Of a stretch of 5,407 bases of DNA, positions 1 to 5,407 are shown one piece after another. The notes beneath the pieces were generated by a model that made no database searches, was not told the DNA's origin, and worked only from the letters and a program-made list of their open reading frames with translations. Made by a program: the position numbers and the translations under genes. Every line of letters starts with the position of its first letter. Position 1 is the first letter of the stretch. The stretch is from Candidatus Omnitrophota bacterium. Its GTDB lineage: Bacteria > Verrucomicrobiota > Verrucomicrobiia > Limisphaerales > UBA1319. The stretch is from positions 1 to 5,407 of the forward strand of contig JAMCZD010000539.1 of the NCBI GenBank assembly GCA_023473405.1, given 5' to 3'.

Positions 1-2351
1 TGGGTAAGGACCTCGCCATCCAACCGGCCCCCGGGCTCGAGTTGCGCCGCCAGGATTACGACGCTTTGGGACGGGGCAAGTCCTGCCGCCTGGCTACACT
101 CCAAATCGGTGCGAAGCAATATCGGCACGGCCTCGGAACCCATGCTGTGAGCGAGATTCGGGTGCGGCTTCCGAAACCAGGGAAACAGTTCTCCGCTGAG
201 GTTGGTGTGGACAAGGGATGGCCCGGCAGTGTGGCCTTCGTGGTCGAATCTGGGGGTAAGGATCTGTTCAAGTCAAACGTCCTCCGGGTTGACTCGCCGG
301 CGGTTCCAGTTCGAGCCGAGCTCGCCGGTGCCCAGGAATTTACCCTGCGCGTCCTGGATGGGGGAGACGGTCCCAGTTCGGACCATGCGAATTGGGCGGA
401 CGCGGCGGTCGAGTTTGAAGACGGAAGCCGAGTCTGGCTGGATGAATTGCCCGTGACCGGCCCCATGCCCGCCGGCCCGACGGGGCAATTGCCATTCTCG
501 TTCATTTACGACGGCAAGCCTTCCTCGGAATTTCTCGATTCGTGGAACACGGTTTCAGATGATTCGGTGCTGGCGGACGGGACCGTGAGCCATACCATTT
601 CTTTCCAAGATCCGAAGACGGGGCTTCAACTGGTATGCCAAGCCATGTTGCCGTCAGGTTTTCCCGCCGTGGATTGGGTGTTGAGCTTCCGCAACAAAGG
701 GTCTTCTGACACGCCGATAATCGAGGCCATTCGCCCGCTCGACTTGGGAGTCAGCGTAACGGCGGGAGGCAAAACGGTCTTTCACTATTCCAAGGGTAGC
801 ACGTGCGAAGCCACCGATTTTCTTCCCATGACCGAGACGGTTTCGAATGACACAGACCTCCATCTCGCCCCCAATGGCGGCAGGTCATCCGACGGGATTC
901 TGCCGTTCTTCAACCTGGAATGGACCGGGGGCGGAATGGTCGGCGCGATTGGGTGGTCCGGGCAATGGGACTTGCGCCTGCGCCGGGAGTCCTCGAGCGG
1001 CTTGCGATTGCTGGCGGGACAGCAAACCACCCATTTCACTCTGCACCCCGGCGAGAGCGTTCGCACCCCGCGCATCCTGGTACTGATGTGGGACGGAGAT
1101 GATGTGCTGCGCGGGCACAACCTGTTCCGGCAGTTGCTTATCGCTCACTACTTGCCGAAGAGAAACGGCAAAGTGGCCATTGCCCCAACCACGTGGAACT
1201 CGTGGTTCAGTTTCAATGAGGGCAACGGGGTGAACGAGGAAAACCAGTTCGATTGGATTTCCCGAACCGCCAAAACCGGCATGGAATGCTATTGGCTGGA
1301 TGCAGGGTGGTTCGAAGGCGGTTGGCCGAATGGGGCCGGCAGTTGGGTGCCGGGGGCGAAGCAATTTCCGCGCGGGCTTCGACCGCTTGGCGACGCCGCC
1401 CATAATGAAGGGATGAAATTTGTGCTATGGCTCGAGCCGGAGCGGGTGAATCCCAACAGCCGCATTGCCAAGGATCATCCCGAGTGGGTGCTGCACGCCG
1501 GGGCTGGGGATGGCCTTTTCAACCTCGGCAATCCCGCTGCGCGCCAATGGCTGGCGGATTACCTGTCGAAGTCGTTTGACGCCTGGGGCGTGGACGTGTT
1601 TCGCATCGATTTCAACATCGATCCACTGCGGTTCTGGCGGGCTGCCGATGCCCCCGATCGACAGGGGATAACCGAAATCCGGCACATCGAAGGGCTCTAT
1701 GACCTGTGGGATGAATTGGTGCAGCGACGGCCAGGGCTCACGATTGACAATTGTTCGAGCGGCGGACGCCGGATCGACCTCGAGACCATCAGCCGGAGCT
1801 ACCCCCTCTGGCGGAGCGATGCGGGGTGCGCCGCCGGAAGAGCGATTTGGGACCAGGTCCAAGTCGCCGGGCTCAGTTTTTATGTTCCCCAGCACACGGG
1901 CGGGGTGTGGTCGAACGATCCCTATGTTTTTCGCAGTGCCGCCACGATGGGCGCGTCCTTGTGCTGGGACGTCCGCGACAAGGAATTCTCCGAGGAAATG
2001 ACCAAGAGCGCCCTTGCTGAGGTCAAGGAGTTGCGCCCCCTCTATTTTGGCAATTATTTCCCGTTATTCGATATTAACCTGCGCGAGGATGCCTGGGCCG
2101 GCTGGCAGTTCGATCGGCCCGACCTCGGACGCGGTTTTGCAACCTTGCTCCGGCGTCCCAATTGTCCTTATGCCAGCGCCGACATCCATCTGCGCGGCCT
2201 CGATCCCCAGGCTCGATACGATGTCGAATTCAGGGAGACGTACCAAACCCGCGAGAAGCGTTCGATGACCGGTGCCGACCTGGCCAACCTGCGCGTCGAG
2301 CTCGATGCCCCGGGAAGCCTGCTGATCCTATACCGGAAGATTGGGAATTGA
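1..2351 (+). CDS. NPCBM-GH36 alpha-galactosidase-like glycoside hydrolase, 5'-partial
   Basis: The reading frame is open from the left edge (first full codon at base 3) to TGA at 2349-2351, giving at least 782 residues. The TTG at 42 is only an internal codon, so the true start and any signal peptide lie upstream. Numbering from base 3, residues 1 to about 150 form an NPCBM carbohydrate-binding domain (GLGTHA at 43-48; DGGDG...DHANWADA at 119-134). Next come a beta-sandwich (about 155-380), a GH36 (clan GH-D) TIM barrel (about 390-700) and a C-terminal beta-sandwich. Family motifs are TTWNSW (about 396), YWLDAGWF (first Asp 433), LWLEPERVNP (Glu 478), FRIDFN with the predicted nucleophile Asp 536, NCSSGGRRID (583-592) and LWRSDAG with the predicted acid/base Asp 606. 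The family hydrolyses alpha-galactosides with retention of configuration. Secretion is likely for NPCBM proteins but cannot be seen here. The usual DDGW motif reads DAGW, so the exact substrate is uncertain. The last codons (Ile-Gly-Asn-stop) lie in the left arm of repeat copy 1, so the original C-terminus may have been altered. An AraC-type regulator follows on the same strand. Confidence 0.93.
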   Translation, partial: GKDLAIQPAPGLELRRQDYDALGRGKSCRLATLQIGAKQYRHGLGTHAVSEIRVRLPKPGKQFSAEVGVDKGWPGSVAFVVESGGKDLFKSNVLRVDSPAVPVRAELAGAQEFTLRVLDGGDGPSSDHANWADAAVEFEDGSRVWLDELPVTGPMPAGPTGQLPFSFIYDGKPSSEFLDSWNTVSDDSVLADGTVSHTISFQDPKTGLQLVCQAMLPSGFPAVDWVLSFRNKGSSDTPIIEAIRPLDLGVSVTAGGKTVFHYSKGSTCEATDFLPMTETVSNDTDLHLAPNGGRSSDGILPFFNLEWTGGGMVGAIGWSGQWDLRLRRESSSGLRLLAGQQTTHFTLHPGESVRTPRILVLMWDGDDVLRGHNLFRQLLIAHYLPKRNGKVAIAPTTWNSWFSFNEGNGVNEENQFDWISRTAKTGMECYWLDAGWFEGGWPNGAGSWVPGAKQFPRGLRPLGDAAHNEGMKFVLWLEPERVNPNSRIAKDHPEWVLHAGAGDGLFNLGNPAARQWLADYLSKSFDAWGVDVFRIDFNIDPLRFWRAADAPDRQGITEIRHIEGLYDLWDELVQRRPGLTIDNCSSGGRRIDLETISRSYPLWRSDAGCAAGRAIWDQVQVAGLSFYVPQHTGGVWSNDPYVFRSAATMGASLCWDVRDKEFSEEMTKSALAEVKELRPLYFGNYFPLFDINLREDAWAGWQFDRPDLGRGFATLLRRPNCPYASADIHLRGLDPQARYDVEFRETYQTREKRSMTGADLANLRVELDAPGSLLILYRKIGN

Positions 2352-2476
2352 GATTTGGGATTTAGGATTGAGCATTGGCTATTTTCCGTTGAAGAAAGCC
2401 TGTGCTGTCATGGCCTGATCCTGCGATGGCGTGGCCACTCTGAATTTAATAACCAAATCCCAAATCCCAATTCCTA
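2340..2476 (+). repeat. Dispersed MITE-like repeat, copy 1
   Basis: This is the first of three related intergenic elements. The core runs from GGCTATTTTCCGTTGAAGAA (from 2377) to GTGGCCACTCTGAATTTAAT (2431-2450). The AT-rich arms contain a perfect 12-bp inverted repeat: GATTTGGGATTT at 2352-2363 and its complement at 2455-2466. Read on the minus strand, bases 2447-2379 match copy 2 at 55 of 69 positions without gaps, by hand count, and most differences are transitions. The left arm overlaps the last codons and stop of the hydrolase gene. No transposase is present, so if mobile the element would be non-autonomous. Its outer limits are approximate. Confidence 0.8.
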
Positions 2477-2510
2477 AAAGTCAATTCCAACGCTTTCTTT
2501 GCGATTTACG

Positions 2511-2535
2511 AAATCATTTTCCGCTCAAAAATCAT
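2511..2535 (+). promoter_or_regulatory. Candidate direct-repeat operator upstream of the AraC-type gene
   Basis: AAATCAT occurs at 2511-2517 and again at 2529-2535, an 18-bp period. AraC-family proteins often bind two directly repeated half-sites on nearly the same face of the helix, and this pair lies just upstream of the candidate -10 box. Only seven bases match, in an AT-rich stretch, so chance is a real possibility. Autoregulation is inference. Confidence 0.15.
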
Positions 2536-2540
2536 GCGGT

Positions 2541-2569
2541 CAAGTTGCCGTGTCGAGGCTGTATATAAT
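2541..2569 (+). promoter_or_regulatory. Candidate promoter of the AraC-type gene (-10 TATAAT)
   Basis: A perfect TATAAT lies at 2564-2569, five bases before the ATG at 2575. With a 17-bp spacer the -35 position would be CAAGTT (2541-2546), which is a poor match. Transcription would then begin at about 2575-2577. That implies either a leaderless message starting at ATG 2575 or translation from the in-frame ATG at 2644. The rest of 2477-2574 is AT-rich and holds no gene. Confidence 0.3.
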
Positions 2570-2574
2570 TGACA

Positions 2575-3624
2575 ATGAATAAGGCAGGCGGAAAACTAGC
2601 CTTGTGCGGCAACGTTGGAAGGAACGGATGGCGGACGACTGAAATGGCTTGCGCCAGCGAACCCAGACTCACGCTCATGGTCGAAGCGCAGCGCACGAAT
2701 TTGACAGAATTGACCTGGTTGACGAATGTGACCGAATCGCGTCAGCCGCTCAACGAGTTACGGCCTATTTGGGTGCGGCACGGAACGGTCGGGTCCGGTC
2801 CGCCCATCCCGCATCCCGAGCATCATCCTTTTTGCGAGCTGAGCGTCAATTTGCAGGGAGACCAAATCTTTTATGTCGAGGGCGAACAGACCAGGCGTCT
2901 GCCGGGTGATTTGTTTCTGGCAGGTCCGGGTGTGCCGCATTGGGCTCAGCTCACGAGTTATCCGCATCAATTCATCAGCGTTTACTTCCTGCCCAGTCTG
3001 CTGATCGAGTTGGGACCGGCCAGGGACGGGGCCCGGATGCTCCGGCGATTCACCGCGCCGCAAAGCATGAGCAGCCGGCTGGTCCGTCCCCCGATTGATT
3101 TGCAGGCGCATTTTATCGAACAACTGGGGGAGATGGTAACGGAATTTGAAAGCCCGCAGGTCGGCAGTGAAATGCGGCTGCGGACGATCCTGGTGGAGCT
3201 GCTGGTTCGATTGTTGCGGTGGGAACAAAGCCAGGTCGAGGACTCAGCTCAGGTGGAAGCAAACGTGGATTGGCAGGTCCTGTCCCGCGCGCTGCAATAC
3301 CTGCGAACACACTTTACAGGGCCGATATACGCCCGTGATCTTGCGACGGCCACCGGCGTCTGCCAGTCGCGACTCGAGGCCATGTTCCGCGAAGCCCTGG
3401 GCAATTCCTGGGTTCACTTCCTGCAGAGTTACCGGATCGAGCGGGCCGCCGCCCTGCTTCAGGATTGCCGTTATCGGGTGATCGATGCGGCCTTGGCGGT
3501 TGGTTTCGAGAGCGTCAGCCATTTCAATGCGACCTTCCGCATCTTCATGAAGGTTTCTCCACGCACCTACCAAAAGGAGGTCCGGCAATCCTCGAGCAAG
3601 TCAGTCCAGGTCGAGGCCTCCTAG
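2575..3624 (+). CDS. AraC-family transcriptional regulator with N-terminal cupin domain
   Basis: This is a DNA-binding regulator of 349 residues counted from ATG 2575, a usual length for the family. Residues about 60-140 form a cupin-like ligand-binding domain (HPEHHPFCELSV from residue 80; RRLPGDLFLAGPGVPH ending at about 122), as in sugar-sensing AraC proteins. Residues about 232-340 form the AraC double helix-turn-helix. The first HTH is around YARDLATATGVCQSRLEAMF (from 252), and the second runs from about 302 (RVIDAALAVGFESVSHFNATF) into SPRTYQKEV, the conserved end of this domain. The start is uncertain. TTG 2569 overlaps the candidate -10 box, ATG 2575 and ATG 2644 are both in frame, and neither has a clear Shine-Dalgarno sequence. 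The recognisable domain begins only after about residue 40, so 2644 is equally possible. It lies 223 bp downstream of the GH36 gene on the same strand and probably has its own promoter. Control of that hydrolase is a reasonable inference, but the ligand is unknown. The stop TAG is at the edge of repeat copy 2. Confidence 0.93.
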   Translation: MNKAGGKLALCGNVGRNGWRTTEMACASEPRLTLMVEAQRTNLTELTWLTNVTESRQPLNELRPIWVRHGTVGSGPPIPHPEHHPFCELSVNLQGDQIFYVEGEQTRRLPGDLFLAGPGVPHWAQLTSYPHQFISVYFLPSLLIELGPARDGARMLRRFTAPQSMSSRLVRPPIDLQAHFIEQLGEMVTEFESPQVGSEMRLRTILVELLVRLLRWEQSQVEDSAQVEANVDWQVLSRALQYLRTHFTGPIYARDLATATGVCQSRLEAMFREALGNSWVHFLQSYRIERAAALLQDCRYRVIDAALAVGFESVSHFNATFRIFMKVSPRTYQKEVRQSSSKSVQVEAS

Positions 3625-3731
3625 AATTGGGATTTGGGATTGAATTCAGAGTGGCCACGCCGTTGCAGGGTTGGGCCATGGCGGCGCTGATTTTCTTCAA
3701 TGGAAAATAACCGATTCTGAATCCTCAATTT
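3622..3731 (-). repeat. Dispersed MITE-like repeat, copy 2 (opposite orientation)
   Basis: This is copy 1 in reverse orientation. It begins at or directly after the regulator's stop codon with AATTGGGATTTGGGATTG (3625-3642), the same sequence as the complement of copy 1's right arm. It continues through AATTCAGAGTGGCCACGCC (3643-3661) to TTTTCTTCAATGGAAAATAA (3691-3710). The far arm (about 3711-3731, ATTCTGAATCCTCAATTT) is a degraded inverted match of the near arm. Even the TAG stop has a counterpart in copy 1 (TAGGAATTGGG on its minus strand), so the element may supply this stop codon too. On the plus strand it carries the shared 22-codon frame at 3642-3710. Confidence 0.8.
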
Positions 3732-3803
3732 GCTCGCGGCATCAAAGGCGCGCTGCCATACCAATCTGGGGCAATGCCCCGGGTCACCCAGATCGATTCT
3801 CCA
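3732..3803. other. Spacer between repeat copies 2 and 3, no gene seen
   Basis: No coding frame with a recognisable product is visible between the two repeats. The only structure is a pair of small adjacent hairpins, GGGGC-AAT-GCCCC at 3768-3780 and GGGT-C-ACCC at 3781-3789. No T-tract follows them, so they are not called as a terminator. An ATG-started frame from 3730 crosses copy 3 but has no recognisable domain. Confidence 0.5.
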
Positions 3804-3914
3804 ATTGATCATGGGTTATTTGCCATTGAAAGAGAGCCCGGCAGGCAAGGCCAAACCCAGTGAGCGCGTGGCCACTCTGAACTCGATTACCAATAGCCAA
3901 TTTCCAATTCTCCA
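3804..3914 (+). repeat. Dispersed MITE-like repeat, copy 3 (diverged)
   Basis: This copy has the same orientation as copy 1. The core runs from GGGTTATTTGCCATTGAAAG (3813-3832) to GCGTGGCCACTCTGAA (3866-3881). The right arm ACCAATAGCCAATTTCCAAT (3889-3908) is a diverged form of copy 1's ACCAAATCCCAAATCCCAAT. On the minus strand, 3884-3816 matches copy 2 at 51 of 69 bases without gaps, by hand count. The flanks show a perfect inverted pair, GATCATGG (3807-3814) and CCATGATC (3912-3919). They also show a direct pair, ATTCTCCA (3796-3803 and 3907-3914), which could be a target-site duplication or arm sequence. Its right end touches the delta-60 coding frame. Confidence 0.75.
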
Positions 3915-3917
3915 TGA

Positions 3918-5407
3918 TCGGTCCTTGCCCGGATCAAAACCGACGGCAGCCTCGACACCGAGTTTTGCTCGGACACGATCAACGGCGCGGTGAGAAGCAT
4001 AGCCATCCAGGCTGACGGCAAAATACTGGTGCTGGGCAGCTTCAACCAGGTCGGGGGCGCACCGCGCAAGAGCATCGCGCGGCTCGAGGCCAATGGCCGC
4101 GTGGACCCCGGATTTAATCCCGATTGCGGGCAGAACAATCCTTACCATGCGGTCCTGGTGCAGCCGGATGGAAGAATTGTGATTGCCGGCGAGTTCAAAA
4201 CCATCAACGGGGTGCCTCGCGTGGGGATCGCCCGGCTTGAGGCCGACGGGAGTGTCGATATGAGCTTCGATCCCGGCTCGGGCGTCGATTCCTACATTAC
4301 AGGTCTGGCAAGAACCATCGATGGGAAGATACTTGCGAGCGGTTACTTTTCACAATATGACGGCGTTTCACGAAGCGGAATCGTCCAACTGACGGACAAC
4401 GGCAAACCAGACCCGGCCTTTGATCCGGGCGTGGGCGCCAACCAAGCGGTGCAAGCCGTAGCTCTGCAATCAGACGGCAAGATTCTCCTGGGCGGGGATT
4501 TCACCGCCTTCAACCAGGTTCCATTTACCTATCTCGTCCGGCTGAATCCCGATGGGAGCGTGGACAATGAATTTAATTCGGGAGGAAACATTGATGGCCC
4601 GGTAAATACTGTCTTGCTGGACAATGGCCGGATTTGGATCGGAGGCGAGTTCAGGCAGGTAAATGGAGAGCCGTTCGGCCGTGTATGCAGGTTGAACCCG
4701 GACGGTAGCGTGGACGCGAGTATCGCTCCTCACCCGCGGGCTGATAGTTCGATTCTTGCAATGTGCCTTCAGGGCGATGGCAAGCTTCTCATCGGGGGAC
4801 CGTTTTTAAACGTCAACGGCTCGCCGCGACCGTGCATTGCCCGCCTGAATCCTGAGGGAAGTCTCGACACCAGTTTTCAACCGGGAACCGGACCTGCTGG
4901 GAGCACGACTAGTTCTTTCTACACCCTGGCACCATTGCCGGACGGGAAACTGGTCGTAGGCGGAGACTTCTGGAGTATCAATGGTATCCCGCGCCACGGC
5001 ATAGCGAGATTCAACTACGATGGCGGACTGGACACCAGCTTCGATGCCGGCAGCGGACCGGATGACACGATTCTCTGCTCTCAAGTTCTGCCCAACGGTC
5101 AGATATTGCTGGGGGGCGCCTTTGTCAGTTTCAACGGGGTTGCCCAGGGACACCTGGCTCGTCTAAACCCGGACGGAAGCCTGGACCTGACCTATCGAAC
5201 GGGAACGGGCGCCAACGATTCGATCATTGGCCTCGAAAGACAAAAGGACGGAAAGGTATTGGCAGTGGGTTCATTTAGCTCGTTCAATTCCATTGCCTGC
5301 CCCTGCGTTATACGGCTTGACCGCCAAGGGAATGTCGATCGCGATTTCGCCTCCAAGGCTCACCAACCCAACGGATACCTTTACGCGGTGGCGGTTCAGG
5401 CAGGTAA
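3918..5407 (+). CDS. Delta-60-repeat protein, no start codon visible, 3'-partial (possibly 5'-truncated)
   Basis: A single reading frame (codons starting at 3918) is open to the right edge, about 496 residues, with no stop or frameshift. It consists of tandem delta-60-type units, each reading roughly DGKILxGGxF...NGxxRxxIARLNPDGSxDxxFxPGxG. This repeat family is found in large, often secreted or surface proteins and is thought to build beta-propeller-like folds. The role of such proteins is largely unknown. The frame begins inside a unit (ARIKTDGSLDTEF from 3927), ten bases after an in-frame TGA at 3915-3917 that lies in the end of repeat copy 3. The first in-frame ATG is only at 4260, and a GTG at 3990 has no ribosome binding site or signal peptide. 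The N-terminus therefore seems to have been lost or displaced, and the gene may be a pseudogene. An unusual start or a misassembly is also possible. No signal peptide, membrane segment or enzymatic domain is visible in the part seen. Confidence 0.85.
4014..5402 (+). repeat. Nine tandem delta-60 protein units, mostly 153 bp each
   Basis: Units begin at the DGK/NGR-type triplet at 4014, 4167, 4320, 4473, 4623, 4776, 4941, 5094 and 5247. Their lengths are 153, 153, 153, 150, 153, 165, 153, 153 and about 156 bp. The 165-bp unit has a four-residue insertion (GSTTSSF region, near 4900-4920). Units are conserved at protein level (GGxF, NG, ARLNPDGSxDxxF) but well diverged in DNA, so the array is old and not a recent slippage product. 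A tenth unit appears to begin at the right edge as AGK, without the usual Asp. Confidence 0.85.

Noticed and set aside
42..44. TTG as the start of the hydrolase gene
   Set aside because: The frame is open to the left edge, and NPCBM-like sequence extends across this codon, so the start is outside the window.
785..1403. Long minus-strand frames opposite the hydrolase gene (785-1120 and 885-1403)
   Set aside because: They lie opposite a strongly supported GH36 coding frame, show no recognisable domain, and are typical antisense shadows in GC-rich coding DNA.
2569..2574. Perfect TTGACA as a -35 box
   Set aside because: It overlaps the likely start of the AraC-type gene and no convincing -10 box lies 16-18 bp downstream. 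The nearest candidates, AAAACT and TAGCCT, are poor or badly spaced.
3768..3789. GC-rich hairpins as a rho-independent terminator
   Set aside because: Stems are only 4-5 bp and no T-tract follows.
2340..3914. The three repeats as a CRISPR array
   Set aside because: There are only three copies, in mixed orientation, separated by more than 1 kb in one case, with imperfect identity and no regular spacers.
3730..3993. Plus-strand 87-codon frame across repeat copy 3
   Set aside because: It is made largely of repeat sequence, overlaps the start of the delta-60 frame out of phase, and has no recognisable domain.
4470..5153. Minus-strand frames at 4470-4733 and 4806-5153
   Set aside because: They are antisense to the delta-60 units. 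Their recurring motifs are just the complement of the tandem repeat.

Overview
The window holds three genes on the + strand, separated by copies of a short dispersed repeat. In order they are an NPCBM-GH36 glycoside hydrolase (alpha-galactosidase-like, 5' end outside the window), a complete AraC-family transcriptional regulator, and a long delta-60-repeat (beta-propeller-like) protein that runs off the right edge. Gene-rich DNA is moderately GC-rich and the intergenic DNA is more AT-rich. The gene families and the AATTGGGATTTGGGATT-type intergenic repeats would fit a Verrucomicrobiota genome (possibly a Pedosphaera-like lineage), with Planctomycetota an alternative. This is inference from family content, because no taxonomic marker is present.

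Region by region: 1-2351 is the hydrolase. 2340-2476 is repeat copy 1, whose left arm supplies the last codons and the stop of the hydrolase. 2477-2574 is a short AT-rich leader with a candidate -10 box and no gene. 2575-3624 is the AraC-type regulator. 3622-3731 is repeat copy 2, in the opposite orientation and starting at the regulator's stop codon. 3732-3803 is a spacer with nothing recognisable. 3804-3914 is repeat copy 3. From 3918 to the right edge is a reading frame made of 51-residue delta-60 units. It begins in the middle of a unit directly beside repeat copy 3 and has no credible start codon.

Functionally, the hydrolase and the cupin-AraC regulator look like a small carbohydrate-use locus in which the regulator could sense a sugar and control the hydrolase, but no operator can be proven here. 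The delta-60 gene is unrelated in function and is probably 5'-truncated or rearranged at the repeat. The least ordinary element is the repeat family. Its three copies share about 75-80% of bases over an ungapped 69-bp core, have AT-rich arms that are partly inverted in copies 1 and 2, and all preserve the same 22-codon reading frame ending in FNGK-stop. All copies lie at gene ends or junctions.
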